A DNA stretch of 64,000 bases, from positions 8,409-72,408 of the forward strand of contig NZ_CALTUX010000004.1 of the NCBI RefSeq assembly GCF_943912825.1. Reading direction: 5' to 3'. Below are positions 1-9,612 of the stretch, one piece after another. The stretch's first letter is position 1. Each line of letters begins with the position of its first letter. The notes under the pieces were generated by a model, which was not told the origin of the DNA, made no database searches, and saw only the letters and a list, made by a program, of their open reading frames with translations. The stretch comes from an uncultured Anaerococcus sp. Lineage in GTDB: Bacteria > Bacillota > Clostridia > Tissierellales > Peptoniphilaceae. Made by a program: the position numbers and the translations under genes.

Positions 1-2616
1 CTCCAATCTATATGTTTTAATCTCAAAGCCTGGCAAGTTTTTATCAATTTCATCCTTTATTTTTCTCTCACCTAAGATATCATATTCAACTGCCTTAAGA
101 TCAATCTTTTTGGCTGATTTTCCTGGATTATAGACTCTTAGGATTGGTTCGTTTTTGTCATTCCTAAAAAGAGTTGAAAAAATATTGTCACCCAGGTCGA
201 TTTTAGGAAGATTTAAATCTTTCTCTTCGATATCATTTTTATCTAGGCCAAGAGATATAAAATCTACTCTGGCTTGTAAGATATCTTGCCTATTTTTATC
301 AAAATCATTTGCAAAGCTTGCAAAATAAAATTCAAAGGTCATTTCAGATAAGTCATCTTTTATAAGCTGGGCATCAGGTGTTGGGAAATATCCCCAATCT
401 CCAAGCTCGCCCACTGACCTAAAGAGGGTCATATAAAGGCCCTCGCCTTTTATCATCTCATATTCGGCAGGACCGATGGCAGATACTCCAAAGCCCTTTT
501 TATCATTATCCATAACCTGGACATAGCGGTTGAAATTTTGGGAAAAGTCTGGGTTTTTCCATGTTTGTGGAGGATAGGCATCTCTTTCTACACATTCAAA
601 AATGGATTCTGCATAGACCTTGTCTGTTTCAAGATTATGACCAAAGAGGAGGCGCATCCTGTGGTCTTTGGCCAAGTTTTTAAGGCTGATTTTTATCTTA
701 AGAGGGATATTTTTATCATATAGGATGATTTCCTTATCGATGGCCATCTCTATTAAGTCACTTGACCTATTAGCCCTTCTCTGGGTGATATCGTTAAGTC
801 TTATCTGCTCAGCTAATAGCTTATCTTCTGCTGATTTTGGAAGCTTAAAGCTTTCCCTTATCCTAATTATGGTCTTGTCATTTTCCCTTATGATTTTTTG
901 ACCTATTAGTTTGCCGCCAAGAATCCTTGTCCCATCTGTCGATTGTCTGTAGATATATTCATTGCCAATATCGCCTGTATCTTCGATTGCTAGGACGTTT
1001 TTAAAGCTAAGTACAGAGTTTTTATCAAATATATCAAGGCTGGCATTATCATTTATACTTAGCTTGTAAAAGTCATTTTCGATTTGTTTTTCATTTATTT
1101 CACAAGATGCAAAGGAAGATTGACCTGTAACTAGACTTAAGATTTTTTTCTCAAAGGCTCCCAATTCTAAGGAAAATCTAACCCTGACCTTATTTGCAAA
1201 ATATGGCTTTCTAAACTTATCATCTGGCAAAATATAGGCAAAACCTGTGCCTAAGTAGGTGATTTCTGCTGGGATTTCTTTCCCCTCCTCATCTACTAAT
1301 TTCAAAGCTGGGGCGGATTTCCCCGCAAGTTCATCATAAACATCCGGATAATCTATACCGAAAAATTTCCTGTCTATTTCAATCTCTGTCACCACTTCCT
1401 TAATCCTCCTATAAGGGAGGGTATTTATGATGCAGATAGCATAATCATTGACATTGGCAGTGCTTTCTCTAATCTTTTTCTTGGCGAAATCTTCTAGGTA
1501 ATCTAGACCTTCATCCACATTCTTAAAGCGTCTTAGATTGCCATCGTGGACAGAATCTACAGAGCAGCCGCAAATGCTGTCGTGGGGGTGGTTTTTGATT
1601 AATTCTTGGTAGAAATAATCTAGCTTTTGGTGAGGATAGGCATCCCTGTCCACAAAAAGAGTGAATAGGGGTTGGATAACTTCTTCAAAACGCATCTCCA
1701 GGCTCTTGTTGTATTTTTTAAGATAATACCTAGATGATGATGTGGAGTTTAGAGTCCACCAGCCATCAGTCGCCTGACTTCTAAGCTCTCCTTTGATTGT
1801 ATCAATCTCTCCCACCTCATTTTCAAGGGCCTTAAAATATAGGTCTAAATTTGAATGAACAAAGTCATAATCCTCATAAAGAGCATTGGCCTTTTTTAAG
1901 ATTTGTCCGATATTTTTCTGGACTGGCGAATGGTCGCAACCGTTCATTAAAAGAAGCTGGTTTGTAGATGCGTATTTTTCCATATCGGCTATGCGTTTAT
2001 CCATGTAGGCCTTAAGGTCTTCCTCATCTTCTGGTATATCTAGGCCATTGGCATACCAATTTGCAAAAAGCACGCTTAGGGTCTTATCCCCATTTGGGCT
2101 CTGCCAATAAATTTCAGAATTTTTTGATGTGAAATCTTCTATAACTACATTGTCAAAGCCAGTCGCCTTAACTCCCCTGCCAAAATATGCCACGTCTATC
2201 CCTGCTTTTTTAAGAATTTGGCTGGCCTGGCCAATATTGCCAAAGGTATCTGGAAAATAGCCAATCATTGAAGGAGATCCCCACTTTTTTATATTTTTTA
2301 TGCCAAGGCTTAGATTTTTAAGGTTAGACTCGCCACTTGTAAGGAAGGCATCTTGGAGGATATACCAAGGTCCTAGCTTAAGCTTTCCAGCTTCTATCAG
2401 ATTTTTAATTTTTTCCTTGTTTTGAGGGCGAACCTCAAGATAATCTCCTATAGGAAGATAATGGCCATCTAGCCAATAGTATTTAAAATCCGGGTCTTCA
2501 AAGGCCTCAAGGACTCCATCCATCAGGTCAATTAGGCGCATATGGTGGTTTTCATAAGGCAGGTACCACTCCCTATCCCAATGAGTGTGGCTTACCACGT
2601 GGACGGTCTTTTTCAT
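1..2616 (-). CDS. GH38 alpha-mannosidase (3' end outside window)
   Basis: The reading frame is open from an ATG at 2616 to the window edge, giving 872 residues with no stop; MngB-type enzymes are about 880, so only a few residues should be missing. The N-terminus carries the GH38 metal-site signature HTHWDREWY (residues 10-18), where the second His and the Asp are zinc ligands. GYFPDTFG contains the likely nucleophile Asp123. There is no signal peptide, so it should act in the cytoplasm on imported mannosyl-oligosaccharides. Its ATG overlaps the stop of the GH84 gene by four bases (ATGA), indicating translational coupling. Together with the ABC importer upstream and manA nearby it fits use of host glycoprotein glycans. 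Family assignment is firm; linkage preference (alpha-1,3 or 1,6, or a mannosylglycerate-like substrate) is not determinable. Confidence 0.9.
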   Translation of the reverse strand, partial: MKKTVHVVSHTHWDREWYLPYENHHMRLIDLMDGVLEAFEDPDFKYYWLDGHYLPIGDYLEVRPQNKEKIKNLIEAGKLKLGPWYILQDAFLTSGESNLKNLSLGIKNIKKWGSPSMIGYFPDTFGNIGQASQILKKAGIDVAYFGRGVKATGFDNVVIEDFTSKNSEIYWQSPNGDKTLSVLFANWYANGLDIPEDEEDLKAYMDKRIADMEKYASTNQLLLMNGCDHSPVQKNIGQILKKANALYEDYDFVHSNLDLYFKALENEVGEIDTIKGELRSQATDGWWTLNSTSSSRYYLKKYNKSLEMRFEEVIQPLFTLFVDRDAYPHQKLDYFYQELIKNHPHDSICGCSVDSVHDGNLRRFKNVDEGLDYLEDFAKKKIRESTANVNDYAICIINTLPYRRIKEVVTEIEIDRKFFGIDYPDVYDELAGKSAPALKLVDEEGKEIPAEITYLGTGFAYILPDDKFRKPYFANKVRVRFSLELGAFEKKILSLVTGQSSFASCEINEKQIENDFYKLSINDNASLDIFDKNSVLSFKNVLAIEDTGDIGNEYIYRQSTDGTRILGGKLIGQKIIRENDKTIIRIRESFKLPKSAEDKLLAEQIRLNDITQRRANRSSDLIEMAIDKEIILYDKNIPLKIKISLKNLAKDHRMRLLFGHNLETDKVYAESIFECVERDAYPPQTWKNPDFSQNFNRYVQVMDNDKKGFGVSAIGPAEYEMIKGEGLYMTLFRSVGELGDWGYFPTPDAQLIKDDLSEMTFEFYFASFANDFDKNRQDILQARVDFISLGLDKNDIEEKDLNLPKIDLGDNIFSTLFRNDKNEPILRVYNPGKSAKKIDLKAVEYDILGERKIKDEIDKNLPGFEIKTYRLE

Positions 2617-3908
2617 TGGTCATATCCTAGTCTTAGGTCTTCGTAGATTTTTTCAAGGACTCTGGAGGTCTTTACCTTTCTTTGTTCGACTTCATCTTGG
2701 GTAAATTCTGTATAAATTTCTACCTTGCAATCTTCTGTATGCTTATAAAGGTCTTTGGCCTTTTCTAAATCGCCGTCAAGTAGGGCCTTGACTGCTTTTA
2801 ATAGATAAGAAAGGGATTTGAAAAATTCCTTTACTTCCTCATATAATTTTTCATTTGTGTAATTTTCAAAATAAGAGTCGATTGCCCCTAATTTTTTATC
2901 TATTAGGGCCTCAAGCCTTTGGTAATCCTTATCCTCATAGGCCCTTGCAATTTCGTAATCTTCATGGAATTTTCTCTCTGTAAACCTATCATAAACCCCA
3001 GACCCAAAGAAGGAATCAGAAATTATAAATAGATCATCAGCTACCTTGCTATCCACATAGGAAAGGGCTGCCTTAAAGGATTTAAGAGGGTCGTAGGCCT
3101 TTGGGTCCTTGGCAAAATCTTCTATTTGGTAGATTGAAATCTTTGATAGCTCTGCCTGGTTCATTGGATTTGAGAGGATTGACTTGTAAGATATATACCT
3201 GGAGTCAAAAAACTCGAAGATTTCCATAAAGATTTGATCTCTTAGGTAATCATTGACCGGCCAATTAAACCAGATGTCTGCTTCCTTGCCGTAAAGGTCA
3301 ATAAATTCATCGTTAGATGCCTTGGTGATTGGAACTACAACATCATAGCCTGTCCACATGATAGATAAATTATCAAGGCCTCTTAAAAGCTTAAAGTATT
3401 CACTACCCTTTTCATCAATCCAAGCTGAATTGTACCAAGGATGGACAAAAAGTAGCTCTTTATTTTCAAAATTTTCTAGGTGGGCTAATATATCTTTTAC
3501 AAGCCTTAGGTGGAAGTCTCTTTGATCGTAAGCCAAATCCCTATCTATATCATCCATACAAAGGGCAAAAGATGTGACGCCTGCCGCATGAAGGCTGTCA
3601 TATTTGGCAAAAAGCTTTGAAATTTCTGCATCGTAGTCGTCAAATTTTATTAGATTTTGTCCAGGATGGATGGCCCAGATAAAGTCCACTGACTTTTCCT
3701 TGGCAAGGGAAGCTAGTTTACTAAGCTCAGCTAACTTTTCATCTGGATAGGCTTCTCTCCATTTTATATTGTGGTAAGGGTCATCCTTAGGTGCGTAAAT
3801 ATAGCGATTCATACCTATGTCTGATAGGAATTCTATCATTGATAATCTATCTTCAAAGCTCCAAGGTATTCCATAAAATCCTTCTATTACCCCTCTTTTT
3901 TCTAACAT
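2613..3908 (-). CDS. GH84 beta-N-acetylglucosaminidase, cytoplasmic
   Basis: This 431-residue protein starts with the GH84 (NAGidase/O-GlcNAcase) signature RGVIEGFYGIPWS and has the adjacent catalytic aspartates in ALCMDDID (Asp119-Asp120), which act by substrate-assisted catalysis in this family. A GTG at 3914 in the same frame is rejected as start because it falls inside the ribosome site AGGAG; the ATG at 3908 is correctly spaced. No signal peptide is present, unlike the large secreted GH84 enzymes of clostridia, so it probably removes terminal GlcNAc from imported oligosaccharides. It is translationally coupled to the GH38 mannosidase downstream. A palindrome at 3936-3949 lies just upstream and may be the operator. 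Confidence 0.9.
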   Translation of the reverse strand: MLEKRGVIEGFYGIPWSFEDRLSMIEFLSDIGMNRYIYAPKDDPYHNIKWREAYPDEKLAELSKLASLAKEKSVDFIWAIHPGQNLIKFDDYDAEISKLFAKYDSLHAAGVTSFALCMDDIDRDLAYDQRDFHLRLVKDILAHLENFENKELLFVHPWYNSAWIDEKGSEYFKLLRGLDNLSIMWTGYDVVVPITKASNDEFIDLYGKEADIWFNWPVNDYLRDQIFMEIFEFFDSRYISYKSILSNPMNQAELSKISIYQIEDFAKDPKAYDPLKSFKAALSYVDSKVADDLFIISDSFFGSGVYDRFTERKFHEDYEIARAYEDKDYQRLEALIDKKLGAIDSYFENYTNEKLYEEVKEFFKSLSYLLKAVKALLDGDLEKAKDLYKHTEDCKVEIYTEFTQDEVEQRKVKTSRVLEKIYEDLRLGYDQ

Positions 3909-3935
3909 ATTCACTCCTATTTTAAAATTTTATAT

Positions 3936-3949
3936 TGAAAACATTTTCA
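3936..3949. promoter_or_regulatory. Palindromic operator TGAAAACATTTTCA upstream of GH84
   Basis: This 14-bp near-palindrome differs by one base from TGAAAATATTTTCA at 4071-4084 and 9613-9626. All three lie upstream of transcription units of the glycan locus. The motif resembles a CcpA/LacI-family half-site pair. No dedicated regulator gene is seen in this part of the window. Confidence 0.6.
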
Positions 3950-4070
3950 TTTATAGCTTGACTAGGCAAATAATGATTGCTAATAATAAAGTTAAATCAC
4001 GTTCATGTAATTTGTCACTTGCGTTCAAAATGACGTGTTTCGATTAATTGTCCTCGGTCTTGTTTAAATT

Positions 4071-4084
4071 TGAAAATATTTTCA
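4071..4084. promoter_or_regulatory. Perfect palindrome TGAAAATATTTTCA
   Basis: Perfect 14-bp inverted repeat in the gap between the binding-protein gene and the GH84-GH38 genes, centred 135 bp from the second site at 3936-3949. Probable repressor or catabolite-control site by similarity to the other copies. Confidence 0.6.
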
Positions 4085-4091
4085 TTTTTCT

Positions 4092-4116
4092 TTGAAAAGA
4101 TAAAGGGCTGCTGCCC
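4092..4116 (-). terminator. Terminator-like hairpin after the binding-protein gene
   Basis: On the minus strand GGGC-AGCA-GCCC is followed by TTTATCTTTTC. The stem is short, so termination is probably partial and may set a higher level of the importer than of the hydrolases. Confidence 0.5.
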
Positions 4117-4233
4117 TCGTGAAGATAACCCCCACATCCAGGGAATATCCCTTAGGCTTAGCCTTTAGTGGATATTCCTCTAATTGTGTGGATTGCTTAT
4201 TCACTTAAGCAACTGCCCCTCTAATTTTTCTTA

Positions 4234-5769
4234 CTATTTATTGTTCCAAGCGTCTAGTTGTTTTTGAACTTCTTCTATTACCTTGTCTATTCCTGCTGTA
4301 TTTAGTTTTTCTAGGAATTCGTCATAATAGCTTTCATCGAAGGCACCAGTTTTTAGGTTGATGGTGTATTCGTTTACTGATTGTTGGATGTTTGCTATTT
4401 CTGTTGCGATGTTACTTTCATCTAGGGTGAAGCCAAGAACTGGAGATGGTGCTAGTCTTTCTTCAAATTCTTTTGCTTCCTTGTCAAATTCTTCATCGCC
4501 GATTCCAGGTGCGCCATCTAGTGGTGTTCTATTTAGTGCTGATAGGAAGGTAAAGGCTGGTACGTCATAGTCATTGTCGATACCGTCAGCTTCTTTGTTG
4601 TGTTTTACAACCTTGCCGTCTTTGTATTCGAAGTTTTTGCCTTCTATACCATAGCATAACATATCTTGTAATTTCTTATCTGTGAACATTCTGTTGATAA
4701 AGTCCATGGCAAGTTCTGCCTTGTCAGATTGAGAGTTGATTGATACCATCTTACCTTGGGCCTTGTCATTTGATACTACTATCTTTTCACCTACTATGTT
4801 TGATACTACATCATTACGTGGAGCTACTGACCAGATTGCTGCTGATCCTGGTTCTCCTTCACCTTCTGTTAGAAGTACTTCATTTTCTGGCATTACTGTT
4901 CCAGGTTCAACTTGTGGTGCAGATGGTGAAATATAGCCATTATCCATGTATTCTTTCATCTTCATGATTTGTTCTTTGAATAGGTCTGCTGAATAGCGGT
5001 TGTAGGCTACAAGTTTGCCATTTTCTTCTTTTACAGCTACACCGTCAGTTACTAGGTATTCTGGTTCTGGCATGGCAAATAAGAAGTCTTTTGATACGCC
5101 AAATGGATATTGCATGCCTTCTTTTTCTTTTACTTCTTTAAAGATTGGTTCTAATTCTGTGATGTTTTTGATGTTTTTGTAGTCTATGTTGTATTTCTCA
5201 ACCATGGACTTTGTCCATACAAATTGGTTGGCTGCTACTACACCTGGATAAGCTGCAGGTATACCGTAGATTTTATCATTCATGCTTACGCCTTTTAGCA
5301 TGTCTGGGTTGATTAGGTCTACAAATTCTTTTCCCTTCATTAATTCTGTTAGATCCATTAGAGCATTTTGAGATACTAGAGTCTTATATGGGCCTGCCCA
5401 GCTTGCTGTGAAGGCTAAATCCCAATCTTCACCTGTTGATGACGCTAGTTGAAGTCTTTGTTCATAGTCACCCCAATCGTAGAATACTAGGTTTAGGTGG
5501 TAACCTGCTTTTTGTTCATCTAGGTATTCGTTGATTTTTGCTACAGTTTCTTCTGTACCTGCTTGTGGGGTACCGATGTTAAGATAGGTTAGGGTTGGAA
5601 TGTCACCTGTTTCAGTTTCCTTTGCCTTATCGTCCTTTTTTTCTGCAGTTTCTGTTGTTTCTGTCTTTTTTGTTTCTTCTGCTGGCTTTTCATTGTTTCC
5701 ACATGCTGAAATTCCTAAAGCGAGCATTAGTGCCATTGATGTGTAAGCAAATTTTTTAACTAAATTCAT
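4234..5769 (-). CDS. ABC sugar-binding lipoprotein, LplA type (DUF3502)
   Basis: The 511-residue protein has a lipoprotein signal (ISAC lipobox, Cys23) followed by a charged Glu/Lys/Thr linker, then a CUT1-type periplasmic-binding fold. The C-terminal part looks like the DUF3502 region of LplA-like proteins. A strong AAGGAGGAG ribosome site precedes the ATG. It is the fifth gene of the minus-strand operon MsmK-YesL-like-LplB-LplC-binding protein. GH84 and GH38 follow after a 325-base gap. It should capture an oligosaccharide outside the membrane. The downstream enzymes suggest a glycan with GlcNAc and mannose, but this is inference from context. Confidence 0.88.
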   Translation of the reverse strand: MNLVKKFAYTSMALMLALGISACGNNEKPAEETKKTETTETAEKKDDKAKETETGDIPTLTYLNIGTPQAGTEETVAKINEYLDEQKAGYHLNLVFYDWGDYEQRLQLASSTGEDWDLAFTASWAGPYKTLVSQNALMDLTELMKGKEFVDLINPDMLKGVSMNDKIYGIPAAYPGVVAANQFVWTKSMVEKYNIDYKNIKNITELEPIFKEVKEKEGMQYPFGVSKDFLFAMPEPEYLVTDGVAVKEENGKLVAYNRYSADLFKEQIMKMKEYMDNGYISPSAPQVEPGTVMPENEVLLTEGEGEPGSAAIWSVAPRNDVVSNIVGEKIVVSNDKAQGKMVSINSQSDKAELAMDFINRMFTDKKLQDMLCYGIEGKNFEYKDGKVVKHNKEADGIDNDYDVPAFTFLSALNRTPLDGAPGIGDEEFDKEAKEFEERLAPSPVLGFTLDESNIATEIANIQQSVNEYTINLKTGAFDESYYDEFLEKLNTAGIDKVIEEVQKQLDAWNNK

Positions 5770-5787
5770 AATCTCCTCCTTAATGAA

Positions 5788-6711
5788 TTATTCTTTTACT
5801 GCTCCAAGTGTTAGGCCACTGATGAAGTATCTTTGGAAGAATGGATAGGTTATGGCAATTGGCGCTGTTGTTATAACTACTATGGCCATTCTCAAAGTCT
5901 CCTGTGGCAAGGTTTTCATTGCTTGATTGGCTACACCTCCTATTTGGCTACCTCTTGATGCGAGGAAGGCCGTTGAATTTTGTACTCTTATTAACAGGTA
6001 TTGGACTGGTATCTTGTTTAAGTCATCTATATAAAGCATAGCATTATACCAATCATTCCAATAACCTAGTGTTAAAAATAGTCCGATTGTGGCAAGGACT
6101 GGCAAAGATAGGGGTAGGACGATTTTGAAAAATATCTGAAATTCGTTGGCCCCGTCTATGGTTGCCGCCTCTATTAGGGCATTTGGGATGGACGTTTGGA
6201 AAAATGTCCTCATTATTATTATGTTAAAGGTACCTAGAAGTAGGGGCAAGATTAGGGCCCACACTGAGTTTCTAAGGCCTAAAAACTGAGTCATTACTAA
6301 ATAGCTTGCTACAAGTCCGCCTGAAAAAAGCATGGGAATTGTAGAAACTTTTGTGAAAAATCCCTTAAATTCAAAGTCATCTCTGGATAGGGCGTAGGCA
6401 TAAAGGGTTGTCAAGGATAGGGCAAGGATTACACCTACCACTGTTATAAAGATTGACACCTTATAGGCCTGAATTATAGATGATCCTGACCTAAAGATTA
6501 GCTTGTATGCATCAAAGCTTATCTTTTCAGGAAATAAGCTATATCCGTTTGTCGCAAGTGTTGCCTCATCTGTAATTGATATGACAAATACAAATAAGAA
6601 GGGCAAGATTGCCGAAATGGTCAAAAATATCAAATATATATTTAGGCCGATATTGCTAGCCCTAGACACTTCCAAGGGATCATAATGCTTTTTCTTTTTT
6701 ATTTCTTGCAT
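5788..6711 (-). CDS. ABC sugar permease, LplC/MalG type
   Basis: A 307-residue CUT1 permease with about six membrane segments and the EAA loop EAATIDGANEFQIFFKIVLP that docks on the ATPase. The C-terminal SGLTLGAVKE is typical of LplC/YtcP-like subunits. It lies 9 bases downstream of the LplB-type partner and 18 bases upstream of the binding-protein gene, so the three form one transport unit. Confidence 0.88.
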   Translation of the reverse strand: MQEIKKKKHYDPLEVSRASNIGLNIYLIFLTISAILPFLFVFVISITDEATLATNGYSLFPEKISFDAYKLIFRSGSSIIQAYKVSIFITVVGVILALSLTTLYAYALSRDDFEFKGFFTKVSTIPMLFSGGLVASYLVMTQFLGLRNSVWALILPLLLGTFNIIIMRTFFQTSIPNALIEAATIDGANEFQIFFKIVLPLSLPVLATIGLFLTLGYWNDWYNAMLYIDDLNKIPVQYLLIRVQNSTAFLASRGSQIGGVANQAMKTLPQETLRMAIVVITTAPIAITYPFFQRYFISGLTLGAVKE

Positions 6712-6720
6712 AATATCCTC

Positions 6721-7722
6721 CTAGAATAGGGACCTTTGTGGGTCGTATCTCTTGACTAGCTTATTGGCTCCAATTATTAAGATTGCTCCTACAGCTGATT
6801 GCAAGAGTGAAACTGCTGATGATAGGCCTATATCTCCATTTTTCATAAGGGCCCTAAATACATAGGTATCGATTACGTTTGTAACAGCATAAAGTGGTCC
6901 AGAATCTCTTGGCACCTGGTAGAATAAACCAAAGTCTGCCCTAAAGATATTTGCCAGACTCATTATAAATAAAACTGTCACAACTGGCTTAAGCATTGGG
7001 ATTGTGATGTATTTAATCTGCTCCCACTTACTGGCTCCGTCCATAACCGCCGCCTCGTAATATGTCTTATCGATTCCTGATAGGGCTGAAAGATAGACTA
7101 CGGTGTTGTAGCCTAGGCCCTTCCAAGCATTGACAATTACCAAGAACACTGGCCACCAGGTCTTAGTGGTGTACCAATTTATATTTCTTCCACCAAATTT
7201 GGTGATAAGGGCATTTAGAAGACCCTTATCTGGTGATAAAAATGCAAATACTGCATAAGAAATAACTACCCATGACAAAAAGTAAGGCAAAAAGAGGGAA
7301 GTTTGGTAAAACTTCGCAGCCTTCCTATTTAATAGTTCATGGAGGGCAATAGCTGTAAACATTGCAAGAACAATGTTTACAACTATGAAGGTAGCATTGT
7401 ACAAAATTGTATTTCTTATGATCACCCAAGCGTCGTTGGATTTAAAGAAGAACTTGAAGTTATCAAGACCAATCCAATCGCTGTGGTAGAGATTGTAAAA
7501 GAAATTTTTAGAAAATACCTTATAATTTTTAAAGGGGATGATTACCCCAAACATTGGCAGATAGCTCATTATGGCAAACCAGATGAAACCTGGCAGGCAA
7601 AAGGCCATCAGAGGTAGGTTCTTTTTAAATCTTTGGCTAAATGGTTTTTTGGCCTTTTTCTTTCTTTCTTTTAATTCTTTTTGGTCAAGGACCTTAGGCT
7701 GGCCCAAATTATTATTATCCAT
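6721..7722 (-). CDS. ABC sugar permease, LplB/YtpP type
   Basis: A 333-residue CUT1 permease with a basic N-terminal tail (residues 1-35), about six membrane spans and the EAA motif EAAVMDGASKWEQIKYITIP. It pairs with the LplC-type gene immediately downstream. It follows the YesL-like gene by 11 bases. Substrate cannot be read from the sequence; the operon context suggests host glycan fragments. Confidence 0.88.
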   Translation of the reverse strand: MDNNNLGQPKVLDQKELKERKKKAKKPFSQRFKKNLPLMAFCLPGFIWFAIMSYLPMFGVIIPFKNYKVFSKNFFYNLYHSDWIGLDNFKFFFKSNDAWVIIRNTILYNATFIVVNIVLAMFTAIALHELLNRKAAKFYQTSLFLPYFLSWVVISYAVFAFLSPDKGLLNALITKFGGRNINWYTTKTWWPVFLVIVNAWKGLGYNTVVYLSALSGIDKTYYEAAVMDGASKWEQIKYITIPMLKPVVTVLFIMSLANIFRADFGLFYQVPRDSGPLYAVTNVIDTYVFRALMKNGDIGLSSAVSLLQSAVGAILIIGANKLVKRYDPQRSLF

Positions 7723-7733
7723 TTTAACCTTCC

Positions 7734-8375
7734 TTATAAGTTTTTAACTTTACTTTGGTTTATAAAATTGCCCATAAATCCCATAATTATCACCAAGACA
7801 TAGGTCCAAAGAGAATTTTTTATCATAAGCTCTTCGATCAGACCCCAAATCAGGCAAATAATTATAGCATATAGGGGATATTTTAAAGCAAGTAGGGCTG
7901 AATTTTTGATAGTTTCCACAAAGCCCAGCTCTTTTCTAAAGGCCCTTTGGAGGATGGTATAAAAAATTATATTTCTAAAGGCTAGGCTTAAAAATATCCT
8001 AAGGATAAAAAGACCTAAGACCTCATTTTCCAAAATCCTCAAAGAATCACAGGAGTAAAAATATAGACTAAGCAAAAGGCAATAAGTCGCATATTTTTTG
8101 ATGGGCCTAGTAGAAAAAAGCTCTTTAAAATATGGTCTATAAAATGATTTTTGATTTACAAATACATTCCTCGTTCCTATAAAGGCCCTTTCTATAGCAA
8201 GGCCTAAAAGTCCTATAAGGGGCACAAATAGGAAAATATAGGAGATGAGGCTTCTATCTATCAAAAGATTTATCAAAATTATAGGCAAAAGGATCAAACT
8301 TGTGTAGACTAGGGAAAGAAAAATAAATATTATTATCTCCCCAAGGCTTCCAAGGGATTTTGCTAAGGACTCCAT
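7734..8375 (-). CDS. Membrane protein, YesL/DUF624-like
   Basis: A 213-residue protein with about five to six hydrophobic segments (near residues 12-35, 45-65, 95-115, 118-140, 165-200). Small DUF624 (YesL) membrane proteins commonly accompany LplABC-type sugar ABC operons, and length and layout agree. Sequence similarity is only judged by eye. Its ATG shares one base with the stop of the MsmK gene (TGATG), so the two are translationally coupled. Its function in such operons is not established. Confidence 0.55.
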   Translation of the reverse strand: MESLAKSLGSLGEIIIFIFLSLVYTSLILLPIILINLLIDRSLISYIFLFVPLIGLLGLAIERAFIGTRNVFVNQKSFYRPYFKELFSTRPIKKYATYCLLLSLYFYSCDSLRILENEVLGLFILRIFLSLAFRNIIFYTILQRAFRKELGFVETIKNSALLALKYPLYAIIICLIWGLIEELMIKNSLWTYVLVIIMGFMGNFINQSKVKNL

Positions 8376-9466
8376 CAGATAATTCTCATAGTTGTGCCTT
8401 TATCAAAAAGGTGGATTTCATCAAGGTTGATATCTAGATTTATCTCATCGTGCTTGTCGACTCCCTTAAACTTGCCCTGGACTTTGACTGCTATTTGGCT
8501 AGCAGCTTCTTCAGCTTGGGCATAAAGGATTGACTCATCACCGAGCATTTCAATGTTTTCTATGACAGCCTTTATTGATTTTCCGCTTTTTTCATCAAGA
8601 TTTACGGCAAAGGACTCTGGCCTTATGCCAATGATTATTTCCTTGCCTTCATAAGGCTTGATGGCTTCTTTCTGGGCATCATTTACAGGGATTTCTTCCT
8701 TGCCTATTGTAATTTTGCCTCCGGCCACCCTTCCGTTGAAGAAGTTCATTGGAGGAGAGCCGATAAAGTTTGCAACAAAGATATTAGCAGGCTTATCATA
8801 GATTTCTTCTGGAGTGCCCACTTGTTGCATATAGCCATCTTTCATTACGACTATCCTTGTAGCCATGGACATAGCTTCAGTTTGGTCGTGGGTTACATAG
8901 ATTGTGGTTGTATCAAGCTGGTCGTGGATTTTGGAGATTTCTGTCCTCATCTGGACCCTAAGCTTGGCATCGAGGTTAGATAAAGGCTCATCCATAAGGA
9001 AAATATTGGCCTCCCTAACTATGGCTCGACCCAGGGCTACCCTTTGTCTTTGACCACCTGAAAGGGCCGCAGGCTTTCTGTCTAGGTAGTCTTTTAGCTC
9101 TAGCATCTCAGCAGCCTTTTCGACCTTTTTCTTAATCTCAGCCTTGTCTACCTTTTGTAGTTTTAGACCAAAGGCCATATTGTCAAAGACTGTCATGTGG
9201 GGATAGAGGGCGTAGTTTTGGAAAACCATTGCAATATTCCTATCTTTAGGGCTCACCTCATTCATAAGCTCGCCGTCTATGTAAAGATTTCCGCCAGAAA
9301 TCTCTTCAAGACCGGCTATCATCCTAAGGGTTGTGGACTTGCCACAACCAGATGGGCCTACAAAAACTATGAATTCTTTATCTTCAATATCCAAATTGAA
9401 GTCAAATACCGCTTGGACACCATTTGGATAGATTTTGTCAATGTGCTCTAATTTTAAATTAGCCAT
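8375..9466 (-). CDS. Sugar ABC transporter ATPase, MsmK/UgpC type (copy 1)
   Basis: The 363-residue ATPase has Walker A GPSGCGKST (about residues 37-45), signature LSGGQRQRVALGRA, Walker B IFLMDEPLSNLD and the switch histidine in YVTHDQTEAM. A C-terminal TOBE-type domain (from about residue 240) is typical of MalK/MsmK proteins that energise CUT1 importers. It is the first gene of the glycan importer operon, with a promoter at 9530-9558. It is one of three MsmK-type genes in the window (also 22316 and 30333), each placed with its own importer. Confidence 0.93.
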   Translation of the reverse strand: MANLKLEHIDKIYPNGVQAVFDFNLDIEDKEFIVFVGPSGCGKSTTLRMIAGLEEISGGNLYIDGELMNEVSPKDRNIAMVFQNYALYPHMTVFDNMAFGLKLQKVDKAEIKKKVEKAAEMLELKDYLDRKPAALSGGQRQRVALGRAIVREANIFLMDEPLSNLDAKLRVQMRTEISKIHDQLDTTTIYVTHDQTEAMSMATRIVVMKDGYMQQVGTPEEIYDKPANIFVANFIGSPPMNFFNGRVAGGKITIGKEEIPVNDAQKEAIKPYEGKEIIIGIRPESFAVNLDEKSGKSIKAVIENIEMLGDESILYAQAEEAASQIAVKVQGKFKGVDKHDEINLDINLDEIHLFDKGTTMRII

Positions 9467-9529
9467 ATTTTCTCCTTTTCTCGTATGAAAAGGATTTTCT
9501 TATAGATATATCCCTTTCTTCTAAATATT

Positions 9530-9558
9530 ATTTTATAACATTTGCATAAAAAATGCAA
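9530..9558 (-). promoter_or_regulatory. Promoter of the glycan importer operon
   Basis: On the minus strand TTGCAT (9553-9558), a 17-base spacer and TAAAAT (9530-9535). The -35 lies inside the 17-bp inverted repeat TTGCATAAAAAATGCAA (9542-9558), which could itself be an operator. Confidence 0.6.
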
Positions 9559-9612
9559 GTAAGTGGCACAATAATCACATTTTCATAATTTTTATGCAAG
9601 AGCTTCGAATTA

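Larger units (their letters stand above)
3909..4233. other. Intergenic control region between binding-protein gene and GH84
   Basis: This 325-base gap holds, on the minus strand, hairpins and a terminator below the binding-protein gene, two copies of the palindrome (4071-4084 and 3936-3949), and a short repeat-like stretch at about 4003-4041 (cacgttcatg...gacgtgtttcg). The latter resembles dispersed repeats elsewhere in the window. A nested stem pairs 4142-4150 with 4170-4178 (GGAATATCC/GGATATTCC). No convincing -35/-10 pair for the GH84 gene was found. Confidence 0.5.
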